Below, piece after piece: positions 24,674 through 34,173 of a DNA stretch of 64,000 nt. The stretch is from Zanthoxylum bungeanum (taxonomy: Eukaryota; Streptophyta; Magnoliopsida; Sapindales; Rutaceae), in contig SKCR01007812.1 of NCBI GenBank assembly GCA_019454045.1, positions 992,001 to 1,056,000 on the forward strand. Direction: 5' to 3'. Numbering within the stretch: the first letter of the stretch is position 1; each line of letters opens with the position of its first letter. The notes under the pieces were generated by a model that saw only the letters and a list, made by a program, of their open reading frames with translations, was not told the DNA's origin and searched no databases. Position numbers and translations under genes: made by a program.

Positions 24674-25293
24674 TGTGGATGCTGGAATTCGGCCGAGGTC
24701 CACAATCAGAATTTGTAGGTTTGGGGCATTAACGATCCTGCAAGACAAAGGTAGGGTGAGCGGGAGCAGACTACCCACCGGTGTGGTGGGTGCTGGGGGC
24801 ACTCCGACGCTCAAGTCAGTAGTATGAAATGAGCAGTAAATATGTAAATGTGAAAAGCAAGGTTTGATGTTACCTTGACCTCTCTGGGTGGCCGTGAGGG
24901 CGGTGGTAAGTGTATCAGGGTGATGGAGAGCTCTGAGAGAGCTTGTGTCAGAGAGCGTAAGCTAGTAAGAGTGAAGTCCTGCTTCCTCTCTCCTCGTTTC
25001 TTGAATTGCGTTGCTATTTATAGATGAAAAGGATCGTCTTTGGCAGCTGACATAAGTCCCACAACGTGCCCAGACATTTGATAAAAGTTTGAGCATGTGA
25101 GAATATGCTTTGTGTTAGGCAAAGTGGGGAAAGATGGTTGATATAATTAAGAGGTTTTGTCCTTAAGCTTATGGCTCAATTGTAATCCAATAATACAGAA
25201 TTCTTTGGGCCTGGTCTTTACTTTCGGGCCTTGTATATTGTTGGGTTTGAGGTGAAAGATGGTTTTGCCCTTGGCCCAAATTTGGCACGTACA
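24674..25293 (-). repeat. 5' LTR of retrotransposon A
   Basis: Direct repeat of 17457-18076. A minus-strand TATA box (CTATAAATAG) lies at 25014-25023. Target duplication GCAAT follows at 25294. Confidence 0.92.
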
Positions 25294-25335
25294 GCAATTC
25301 TCTTAATTTTACAATTCTCTAATATTTAGAAAAAA

Positions 25336-25538
25336 ATGACAAGCTCATCTAAGAAAACCATGTCCAATGTCTATGATATTTATTGCTATAATTTTTGATC
25401 TTATATTTAAATCAAAAGGTTTGAATAGTGGCTTACAAACTTACTATGAATTTTTAGGAATAAATAATGAAATTAATATTAGAAAAATAATAGATGAAGT
25501 AAAAATGATTTAATATATTTATTTAATGATTATGTCAG
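25336..25538 (+). pseudogene. hAT transposase N-terminal remnant
   Basis: An ATG at 25336 opens a short frame (MTSSSKKTMSNVYDIYCYNF) followed by stops. It lies between elements A and B inside the hAT remnant and is where the transposase should start. There is no BED zinc finger, so most of the gene was deleted before the retroelements landed. Element B then split this remnant at GTCAG. Confidence 0.4.
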
Positions 25539-26119
25539 TGTACGGGCCAAATTTGGGCCCAAGGGTAAAAACGACATTTTACCTCGAGACCGACCAATAT
25601 CAGACCAAGAAGCCTCACGGGCCCAAGCTCATTGTCATCAAGAGGGCCAACGGACGCAGTAGATACCAAATCAAGAAACGTCCAGACTCATAAATATCTC
25701 ACATAACTCGACAGTTTCCAACATCCAACGAACGAGTAATTAAAGGTAATAAATACACACGTTTCCCGAGAGTGTGTATATAAGAGAAGAAAGTCTACGA
25801 GAAAAGGGGCTGGACAATCCATAGCTCGATCATATTCAACTTCTAACAACTCTCAGCTTAGTCATATTCTCTCCAGAGCTCTCAGAACCTCCGACCCACT
25901 ACCCTCACGGTAGTCAACAGAAGTCAAGGTACGTCAAGCCTTGCTCTTCCATTATTTACAGCTCGTCTTCACTACTGACTTGAGCGTCGGAGTGCCCCCG
26001 GCGCCCACCACACGGTGGGTAGTCTACTCCCGCTCACTCTACCTTTGTTTTGCAGGATCGCTAGCGCCCCCAACTACAAATTCTCGATTGTGGACCTCGG
26101 GCGAAATCCAGCGTCCACA
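25539..26119 (+). repeat. 5' LTR of retrotransposon B
   Basis: Begins TGTACGGGCC and ends GCGTCCACA. A TATA box TATATAAG lies at 25777-25784. The U5 half matches element A's LTR well and U3 poorly. Confidence 0.93.
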
Positions 26120-26122
26120 ATT

Positions 26123-26140
26123 TGGCGCCGTCTGTGGGGA
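26123..26140 (+). other. Primer binding site of retrotransposon B
   Basis: TGGCGCCGTCTGTGGGGA begins three bases after the LTR. The first nine and last five bases fit a tRNA-Asp 3' end as I recall it; the centre does not. It differs from the tRNA-Lys-like site of element A. Confidence 0.6.
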
Positions 26141-26200
26141 CTTAGCGATTCATAGCAGACGAAGATCTCTCAGTCTACTATCCCTTCAACACAGCTACAC

Positions 26201-27247
26201 ATGGCTTCTAGCAGCGATCAGACATTTGACCCTATGGCCTCTCAATTGGCCACTCTACAAGAACGATTACGAGTCTTAGAGGAGGAAAATTCAGCCATGC
26301 GAATCTCCAATATAACCCTCCAGAAGCAACTGGAGCAAATCTCTTCAACCTCCCAACAACCTGATTCTCCATACCATCCCATCAATCATACAATCCCCAC
26401 CAATCTCCTGGGGACATTCAACAATGTGGCAAGCGAGAATCCGCCATTGGACAACCATCTACCAAATCAAGAAAGAAGTCAACATATCTCCTCAACCGAC
26501 CAAGCACGGCAAGTTACCTCCAATATGCGCAAGGAAATGCAGGAGTTCAAAGATGCAATTCTCTCTAGCCTACCTGGTGTCAGACTACCAGTGAGAAGAA
26601 GCCGAGCCGGCACGATCTCAGATACCCCATTTTTGGACACCATCACTTCCACTGGACTACCAAGGAAGTTCAGTTCTCCAGATATGAAGCTGTATGACGG
26701 ATCCACAGACCCGAATGATCATATGATCCATTACAAATACAAGATGATGTCGACTGATCTGGCTCCTCATCAATGGGAAGCTGGAATGTGTAGAGGATTC
26801 GGAGAAACATTGGCAGGCCCAGCCCTCAATTGGTTCCTCAATCTACCTTTCAGGACTATTGGGTCATATCAGGAACTAGCTAATAAATTTGTGGAGCATT
26901 TTGCAAGTTCTTGCAAGCTTGAAAAGACCACCAATGACCTTAATGCAATCCAACAACGGAGAGGGGAGTCCTTGCGAAGCTACGTGACTCGCTTCAATAG
27001 AGAGATGATAACAATCCCAGATCTCTATCAGCCTACTGCAGTGGAAGCATTCAGAAATGGATTACTTTCAGAAAGTGGACTCTACAAAAAGCTCACTAAA
27101 TTTCGATGCTACACTATGGATCATGCCATGGCCCAGGCACAATTTGAGATTAGATGGGAGGAGGATAAGAGAAACAAGAAAAGAGAGAATTCCACCAGCC
27201 ATCACAATGAGAGAACCTCAAATCCGTCCAAGCGACCCTACAACTGA
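26201..27247 (+). CDS. Retrotransposon gag polyprotein (element B)
   Basis: One uninterrupted frame of 348 aa, starting at the first ATG after the primer binding site and homologous to element A's remnant. Residues about 16-50 form a predicted coiled coil (LATLQERLRVLEEENSAMR). The retrotransposon gag domain covers about 150-290: YDGSTDPNDHMIHYKYKM, then WFLNLPFRTIGSYQELANKF, then QRRGESLRSYVTRFNREM. The protein forms the particle coat that packages element RNA in the cytoplasm. It ends in a basic tail (KRNKKRENS...KRPYN) with no CCHC zinc knuckle, protease or reverse transcriptase, so it is shorter than a full gag-pol. The intact frame suggests recent selection or recent insertion. Confidence 0.92.
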   Translation: MASSSDQTFDPMASQLATLQERLRVLEEENSAMRISNITLQKQLEQISSTSQQPDSPYHPINHTIPTNLLGTFNNVASENPPLDNHLPNQERSQHISSTDQARQVTSNMRKEMQEFKDAILSSLPGVRLPVRRSRAGTISDTPFLDTITSTGLPRKFSSPDMKLYDGSTDPNDHMIHYKYKMMSTDLAPHQWEAGMCRGFGETLAGPALNWFLNLPFRTIGSYQELANKFVEHFASSCKLEKTTNDLNAIQQRRGESLRSYVTRFNREMITIPDLYQPTAVEAFRNGLLSESGLYKKLTKFRCYTMDHAMAQAQFEIRWEEDKRNKKRENSTSHHNERTSNPSKRPYN

Positions 27248-27379
27248 TGTGCTAGCAATGTACTTCAATAAATTGATACTTGATGTAATTAGTCTATAAA
27301 AAATGGGGCTAGATGGCCACCCATTGTCGCCTTGGGGACATCATAGCTTCCCAAATAAGTATTCATTGGTTACTTTAAA

Positions 27380-28390
27380 AAAAATTTATCCTTCATAAAA
27401 CTCCCACTCGACACTACATGTATTAGGAATTGGAGTGATGATATCCCATACGACAATACACAAATGAAGACTTGGCGTGGACATCCCAGTCGACATTACC
27501 AGATGGAAGAAGGCTTAGTATCTGATAGAGAGTCCACTCGACACGACAATGAAGAAGTCTTGGCTGGAAGCTGAGGTTCCACTCCACACGACAAGGAAGA
27601 ACTCCTAGCTAGGGGCTGAAGCACCACTCGACACGACAAGGAACATGTCTTAGTTAGGGGCTAAGGTTCCAGTCGACACGACATGGAGGAAAGATCAGTT
27701 ATTGGCTGAAGTTTCATACGACATGATAAATAAGTAGGCTGAGTTGCCTAAAGTTCCAATCAACATTACACGGATACACATCATGAGGATGCTACCTCAC
27801 TCGACACTACATGTATGGGTGTAATATGTTAATATCCCAGTCGACATTACCAGGTATGGCTTGCACTTTTTTATAGTTGACATTATAATTTATAGTTTGG
27901 GACTTGTTATGGGTGTCCCAGTCGACATTACAACATATAGCTTGATAATTGTTATGGATGTCCCAGTCGACATTACAACATATAGCTTGATAATTGTTAT
28001 GGATGTCCCAGTCGACATTACAACATATAGCTTGGTAATTGTTATTGGTGTCTCATTCGACAATATATATGTGACTTGACACTTGTTGAGTATCCCACTC
28101 GACACTACATGTATGGAGAATTGGTATTAGGATATCCCACTCGACACTACATGTATGGGGTGATAATATCCCAGTCGACATTACCAGACTTGGCAAGGAT
28201 ATCTCACTCGACACTACATGTATGGAGACTCAGCATGAGGAAGATGTCTCATTCGACACTACACGTATGAAGCTTAGCACTTGTTAAGGATCTCATTCGA
28301 CACTACACATGTGAAGATTGGCACTTGTTAAGAATCTCAGTCGACACTACCATGTGAAGCTTGGCACTCGTTAAAGATCTCATTCGACAC
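27380..28390 (+). repeat. Interspersed CACTCGACACTACATGTATGG repeats (element B)
   Basis: The phrases CACTCGACACTACATGTATG and CCCAGTCGACATTACCAG alternate at irregular 40-70 base spacing. At 27912-28046 three nearly identical 45 bp units (GTCGACATTACAACATATAG) stand in tandem. No protein is encoded; open frames here just read the repeat. Confidence 0.8.
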
Positions 28391-29590
28391 TGCATATATG
28401 GTCTTGTAGAATGAGGAATGAAAACCCTCACTAACCTTTATCAGGTCTTGTAGAATGAGGAATGAGAACCCTCATGGACCTTCATCAAGTTCATTCGACC
28501 GTAGTCTCATGGTCTTCAGACGACATGGTCTCAGACTACAAGTCCTGTAGAATGACGAATTATATCCTCATAGACCTTTGTCAGGTCTTGTAGAATGAGG
28601 AATAAGAACCCTCATGGACCTTCATCAGGTTCATTCGACCGTAGCCTCATGGTCTTCAGACGACATGGTCTCAGACTACAAGTCCTGTAGAATGAGGAAT
28701 TATATCCTCATAGACTTTTGTCAGGTCTTGTAGAATGAGGAATGAGAACCCTCATGGACCTTCATCAGGTTCATTCGACCGTAGCCTCATGGTCTTCAGA
28801 CGACATGGTCTCAGACTACAAGTCATGTAGAATGAGGAATTATATCCTCATAGACCTTTGTCAGGTCTTGTAGAATGAGGAATGAAAACCCTCACTAACC
28901 TTTGTCAGGTCTTGTAGAATGAGGAATGAGAACCCTCATGGACCTTCATCAAGTTCATTCTACCGTAGTCTCATGGTCTTCAGACGACATGGTCTCAGAC
29001 TACAAGTCCTGTAGAATGAGGAATTATATCCTCATAGACCTTTGTCAGGTCTTGTAGAATGAGGAATGAGAACCATCATGGACCTTCATCAGGTTCATTC
29101 GACCGTAGCCTCATGGTCTTCAGACGACATGGTCTCAGACTACAAGTCCTGTAGAATGAGGAATTATATCCTCATAGACCTTTGTCAGGTCTTGTAGAAT
29201 AAGGAATGAAAACCCTCACTAACCTTTATCAGGTCTTGTAGAATGAGGAATGAGAACCCTCATGGACCTTCATCAAGTTCATTCTACCGTAGTCTCATGG
29301 TCTTCAGACGACATGGTCTCAGACTACAAGTCCTGTAGAATGAGGAATTATATCCTCATAGACCTTTGTCAGGTCTTGTAGAATGAGGAATGAGAACCCT
29401 CATGGACCTTCATCAGGTTCATTCGACCGTAGTCTCATGGTCTTCAGACGACATGGTCTCAGACTACAAGTCTTGTAGAATGAGGAATTATACCCTCATT
29501 GACCTTTGTCAAGTCTTGTAGAATGAGGAATTATACCATCATTGACCTTTGTCAGGTCTTGTAGAATGAGGAATGAGAACCCTCATTGAC
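28391..29590 (+). repeat. Tandem array with 140/184 bp higher-order structure (element B)
   Basis: Successive TTCATTCGACC/TTCATTCTACC marks start at about 28491, 28631, 28771, 28955, 29095, 29279 and 29419, giving steps of 140, 140, 184, 140, 184 and 140. The longer unit carries an extra 44 bp block containing CTCACTAACCTTT. Units also contain GTCTTCAGACGACATGG and GTAGAATGAGGAAT. The variants alternate rather than being random. Confidence 0.9.
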
Positions 29591-29849
29591 CTTCTTCAGG
29601 TCTAGTAGGGTGAGAAGTAATGACTTTCTTGGACTTTTATCAAGTCCATTCGACAGGTCCACACGACAGTAGTCACATGGACCCTCATCAAGAGAATGTG
29701 TGATGACCTTCATCAGGTTTAGTAGTATGATAAGGAAAAATTCTTGGACCTTCGTCAGGTCTGTAGAGTGAAGACTTTCATAGACCTTCATTTGGTCCTA
29801 AAGACATTGAAGACTCTCATGGTTCTTCGACCCGTAGTATGGGGATTAT

Positions 29850-30930
29850 CCTGACCTTTATGGTTCAGTCGACCGGGGACATCCCCCACGGACTCATGCC
29901 GCCGTCAAATTAACTCCTGAACCCTCATATGGTTCAGTCGACCGGGGACATTCCCCATGGACTCATGTAGAGTCAAGTTGTAGACATACACATGTCGTAT
30001 GACTTATATCCTGAACCTCATCTGGTTCAGTCGACCGGGGACATGCCCCATGGACTCGTGTCGAGTCAAATAAACTCATGAACCCTCATCTGGTTCAGTC
30101 GACCGGGGACATCCCCCACGGACTCATGTAGAGTCAAGTTGTAGACATACACATGTCGTATGACTTATATCCTGAACCTCATCTGGTTCAGTCGACCGGG
30201 GACATCCCCCATGGACTCATGTAGAGTCAAGTTGTAGACATACACATGTCGTATAACTTATATCCTGAACCTCATCTGGTTCAGTCGACCGGGGACATCC
30301 CCAATGGACTCATGTCGAGTCAAATAAACTTCTGAACCCTCATATGGTTCAGTCGACCAGGGACATCCCCCATGGACTCATGTAGAGTCAAGTTGTAGAC
30401 ATACACATGTCGTATGACTTATATCCTGAACCTCATCTGGTTCAGTCGACCGGGGACATCCCCCATGGACTCATGTCGAGTCAAATAAACTTCTGAACCC
30501 TCATATGGTTCAATCGACCAGGGACATTCCCCATGGACTCATGTAGAGTCAAGTTGTAGACATACACATGTCGTATGACTTATATCCTGAACCTCATCTG
30601 GTTCAGTCGACCGGGGACATTCCCAGATGACTCTTGTCGAGTCAAATGAAGACATGGACTTCCTTCTGTTCATAGACTTGTCGAATGAAATAACTCCTGA
30701 ATCCTCATCTGGTTCAGTCGACCGGGGACATCCCCCACAGATTCATATCGAGTCAAGTTGTAGACATGGAATACACATGTCATACGACTTATATCATGAC
30801 CTTCATCTGGTTCAATCGATTGGGTACTTCCCCAATGGCTCTGGTAGAGTCAAGTTCATTATCCCGCCCACCATCTCTGGTTCGGTCGACTGGATACTTC
30901 CCCAATGGCTCTTGAAGAGTCAAGCTCATA
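29850..30930 (+). repeat. Tandem array with 93/68 bp higher-order structure (element B)
   Basis: GGTTCAGTCGACC marks start at about 29876, 29935, 30028, 30096, 30189, 30282, 30350, 30443, 30511 and 30604. Steps are 59, 93, 68, 93, 93, 68, 93, 68, 93, so the core is a 161 bp dimer of a 93-mer and a 68-mer. The 93-mer has an insert with ACACATGTCGTATGAC. The monomer (CTCATCTGGTTCAGTCGACC, then GGGGACATCCCC) is homologous to the reversed 67 bp monomer of element A. The array ends about 120 bp before the 3' LTR. Confidence 0.92.
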
Positions 30931-31034
30931 ACTTGATATTCGTTTGGCAGCATCAACGCTCGAGTACACCTACATAATATGGCCTCAAGCGACACACGCG
31001 TCAAGTACTCTCCAAGTCAAGGACTCCTTGACTT

Positions 31035-31052
31035 AGAGAGTAGGGGACAAAC
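31035..31052 (+). other. Polypurine tract of retrotransposon B
   Basis: AGAGAGTAGGGGACAAAC directly precedes the 3' LTR at 31053. It is identical to the tract in element A. Confidence 0.87.
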
Positions 31053-31631
31053 TGTACGGGCCAAATTTGGGCCCAAGGGTAAAATCGACATTTTACCTCG
31101 AGACCGACCAATATCAGACCAAGAAGCCTCACGGGCCCAAGCTCATTGTCATCAAGAGGGCCAACGACGCAGTAGATACCAAATCAAGAAACGTCCAGAC
31201 TCATAAATATCTCACATAACTCGACAGTTTCCAACATCCAACGAACGAGTAATTAAAGGTAATAAATACACACGTTTCCCGAGAGTGTGTATATAAGAGA
31301 AGAAGTCTACGAGAAAAGGGGCTGGACAATCCATAGCTCGATCATATTCAACTTCTAACAACTCTCAGCTTAGTCATATTCTCTCCAGAGCTCTCAGAAC
31401 CTCCGACCCACTACCCTCACGGTAGTCAACAGAAGTCAAGGTACGTCAAGCCTTGCTCTTCCATTATTTACAGCTCGTCTTCACTACTGACTTGAGCGTC
31501 GGAGTGCCCCCGGCGCCCACCACACCGGTGGGTAGTCTACTCCCGCTCACTCTACCTTTGTTTTGCAGGATCGCTAGCGCCCCCAACTACAAATTTCGAT
31601 TGTGGACCTCGGGCGAAATCCAGCGTCCACA
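31053..31631 (+). repeat. 3' LTR of retrotransposon B
   Basis: Direct repeat of 25539-26119 with a handful of differences. Target duplication GTCAG follows at 31632-31636. Confidence 0.93.
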
Positions 31632-31636
31632 GTCAG

Positions 31637-31923
31637 TAGATACAACTTGCAATTACTTTCAAAATATCTATCATGTTTTATTGATTATTGCTAAATATGT
31701 GTTGAAAGCCTTCAATTTATGAGGTAATATTTTGAAAGCGATATGATCTTCATTACATCCAAGCACTTTAGAAGCAACAACATGTGCCGATGATTGGACT
31801 CGAGCTGATCTAAGACAACAAGAAAATACCCCCGATGATATTGAAGACTTATTCGACAATGCGTATGCAAGCGAAACGGGAGCTAAAGGATCAACAACAA
31901 GAATATATAATGATGATGAGTAA
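31637..31923 (+). pseudogene. hAT transposase C-terminal dimerisation region, decayed
   Basis: Plus-strand reading gives FNL*GNILKAI*SSLHPSTLEA, then TTCADDWTRADLRQQENTPD and a stop at 31921. This matches the hAT C-terminal dimerisation pattern (a ...GGRIL...R.SL.P...EAL.C..DW form). The second in-frame stop is a TGA where family members have Arg, as expected from CGA to TGA change at a methylated CpG. It continues the transposase remnant that element B interrupted. Confidence 0.75.
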
Positions 31924-32562
31924 ATAATTGTAATGGGGTTAACTATCTAAAAAATATAATGGAATTACGTGATCTTTGATTTCTCTCACCCCAAAAGAAT
32001 ACGTAAGCAGATTTAGTTTTTATAAATTTAAGTTCAAACTCTTTAATTTATTTCAAATTAATAATTTTTTAATTATATTTATTTGGTAATAATATCCCAT
32101 TTTCATTTTTTAAAATTATATTTTTTTAAAAAATAAATTGAATTGGAACCAGTTTCGGTCAGGTTTCTTGTGGAACCGTTAACCGAAACCGAACCGAATA
32201 AGTGGTCGGGTCTAATACATGGAGTCTTAGCCAGTTCCATGTGCCATCGCAGCCTTCGACACTATTCCCAAGTATGTGAGTGAATGATATAGTTTTCATG
32301 TTTTCAACTCTTAAGTATCTTATAGCTCAATTTTCCTTTATGATTTTACTAAACATCACAACTAAGCTTTGTTTTCATGATTAACAGCTACAATTTATAT
32401 GATATTACAAAATATAATAGTTATGAATTCACTATTTCATGTAATTATGAATAAACAAGTTTAAGATATATGTTTTAGACTTATCTTAAAACTAAGTTCA
32501 GTAAGAAATAAAATATTTTCAAACACCAGTATAGTACCGCCCCCTCAGTATAGTGACATGGG

Positions 32563-33293
32563 TAGGGATGGCAATGAGCCGGGTATAAGACGGGGATGTC
32601 AATACCCGTACCCGTACCTGTGTGATATATAATATCCCCAATCCCGGCCCGTCAATCATGCAGGTACGGGTCGAGAATTCCCCGTATAGAAAAAAATATA
32701 TTCGTCCCCATCCCCTATCCCATTTCCATTTTTTATTTATTAATTAGTTTTTTTTTTTATCTTCATGCTTTTTTTTTTAACCAAAAAAAAAATCAATTAA
32801 TTTGTGATGAGTGATGACGATGAATGGTTATTGTGTATTGAAAAACTTCAAAAAATTAAAAGGCTTTAATGAAAAACAATTCGGTGGAAATGAAAAGCAA
32901 TTCAGTGGAGTCTTAAATTTTCAATACCACACTTTTCAATTTTCACATTCTTTGCCTTCCCAATGTGAGTGGTACTGGAATTGGAAAGTCGATAATTGTT
33001 AAGTGGTAGGTGAGTTGGATAAATGATAATAAATTATGTTTTTCCTATTTTTATTTAATAAGTAATTAAATTTTTTGAATAAAAAGTTAATAATTAAAAA
33101 GTCAAAATCAAATATGTTTATTGAGCGGGTACGGGTTAGAGAGTCTTATACCCGTACTCGGCCCGTATACCTAATGGGTATTAAAAATTATACCCGCACC
33201 CGGCCCATTTTTAAAAAAGATTGCTAAATACCTGCCCCTAACATATCGGGCCCCCGCAGGCCCCCATCTCCGCGAGGATTTTTGCCATCCCTA
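32563..33293. mobile_element. hAT-type MITE inside the solo LTR
   Basis: Termini TAGGGATGGCAA and TTTGCCATCCCTA pair as inverted repeats. Flanks GACATGGG (32555-32562) and GACATGCT (33294-33301) match at six of eight bases. The subterminal parts carry GGGTACGGG/CCCGTACCCG words and the middle is AT-rich. It has the same termini as the MITE at 1818-2305 but different internal sequence. Confidence 0.8.
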
Positions 33294-33939
33294 GACATGC
33301 TCCCATACTTACGCGATGTTAGATCCCGCTAAGCAGGTTTCATGCTCCCATGTTACAGTATTGATGAAATTTTCATGACAACTGTCTTTCAACACACATT
33401 TTACGTATTAGACTTGTATTTCATAAATGTGTTGTTTTCAAGAAAATATAATGTTTATTTTATAGTTCACTTATTTTGCAAGATAAAATGTCTTATGTAA
33501 TTTTATCTTTCAGCGTTCACTCACTATCCCCCACAGTTTCGGTTTTGGTTGAATGAACCATAGATTGCCATGGTTGGCATAGATTTCAGATTTCATATGA
33601 TCAGTTCCGAATAAATGGATATTAGCTGCTGTATTGGGGGCACATGGTCAAGGTCTACACACATGTATAGTCATCATGGTAGGCTGTGAGGCCGAAAAGC
33701 GTCTTATGCATGATGCATATTGTATAGATATATTTATACAATCACATTAAAAAGATTTATGTGTATATGACAAACATGTATGTCGACATATCATAATGTG
33801 TTCATATATTGTTAGTATTATCAACACAAATTTAGCTTAGCTCATGACATGTTACACGCGATCAAATCAGAGGCTCATGGAGATGGTTTCACTGTCTCAT
33901 GCCGATCAAGTCATGGATATACTGGGGTGTGACAAACCC

Positions 33940-34173
33940 CACCAGAGCTCGCTCATGCACATCCATTAGAAATAGTATACCATAACAATCCTTAAGGTAC
34001 TACAAAAATGAGAGATTTATGATGTTGAATTTTGGGCGTTTTCAATTTAATAATAATATGAATTTATTATATATAATTATATGAATTATTATTAAATTGT
34101 TGATACTAATAATAATAATAATAATTATTATTATTATTATTATTATTTTAATTTAGCAAACTTTGAACCAACC
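33940..34173. other. Upstream region of the eS24 pseudogene
   Basis: Includes an (AAT)n run that turns into (ATT)n at 34109-34147, a perfect self-complementary tract. Any promoter here is unproven. Confidence 0.4.

Larger units (their letters stand above)
17457..25293 (-). mobile_element. Non-autonomous LTR retrotransposon A (gag remnant only)
   Basis: Two 620 bp direct LTRs (17457-18076 and 24674-25293) are flanked by an exact 5 base target duplication GCAAT (17452-17456 and 25294-25298). The 5' LTR is the right-hand one: the primer binding site lies at 24653-24670 and the polypurine tract at 18077-18094, both on the minus strand. The 6.6 kb interior has no protease, reverse transcriptase, RNase H or integrase, only a frameshifted gag start (about 24593-24490). 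The rest is repeats and unrecognised sequence. This is a LARD-like derivative of the same family as element B. By eye the LTRs differ at about 11 of 620 bases, mostly transitions, so A is older than B. Confidence 0.92.
25539..31631 (+). mobile_element. Non-autonomous LTR retrotransposon B with gag only (TR-GAG-like)
   Basis: LTRs 25539-26119 (581 bp) and 31053-31631 (579 bp) are flanked by an exact 5 base duplication GTCAG (25534-25538 and 31632-31636). Primer binding site, gag, a long non-coding repeat-filled region and a polypurine tract follow in order. No pol gene is present; the 3.8 kb between gag and the 3' LTR is almost all repeats. By eye the LTRs differ by about two substitutions and a few one-base indels, so insertion was recent. 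Its gag and repeat layout resemble Tat/Ogre-type gypsy elements. It must borrow reverse transcriptase and integrase from an autonomous relative. Confidence 0.93.
16398..32214 (+). mobile_element. Decayed hAT transposon carrying three nested elements
   Basis: The left terminus TAGAGTAAACTTGG and the complement of the right terminus (TAGACCCGACCACT) share the TAGA start. Both subterminal regions are packed with GGAACCG/CGGTTCC motifs, common in plant RICESLEEPER-type hAT elements. The flanks ATACTATG (16390-16397) and ATACATGG (32215-32222) are plausible degenerate 8 base target duplications. The element is oriented plus because a transposase start (25336) and a C-terminal hAT dimerisation region (31632-31923) remain. 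Removing the MITE (16552-17105) and retroelements A and B leaves only about 1.3 kb, so most of the transposase was already deleted. The termini are less certain than the family call. Confidence 0.7.
15030..33934 (+). mobile_element. Long solo LTR (gypsy-like), split by nested insertions
   Basis: The left end TATAACACCTCAGTTGTA is inversely related to the right end (complement TGTCACACCCCAGTATAT), so the original ends were TGT(A)ACACC... and ...GGGTGTGACA. The first G has become A. Exact 5 base target duplications AACCC lie at 15025-15029 and 33935-33939. After removing the insertions (16398-32214 and 32563-33293), about 2.3-2.4 kb of LTR remains. A TATA box (TATAAATA) at 15466-15473 fits a plus-strand promoter. 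No internal retroelement genes are present, so unequal recombination between two LTRs is the likely origin. The termini resemble those of plant gypsy elements; the exact lineage is not known. Confidence 0.8.

Noticed and set aside
28076..31206. Open frames of 60-116 codons inside element B
   Set aside because: They lie in tandem repeats, repeat the same peptide words and have no retroelement domain.
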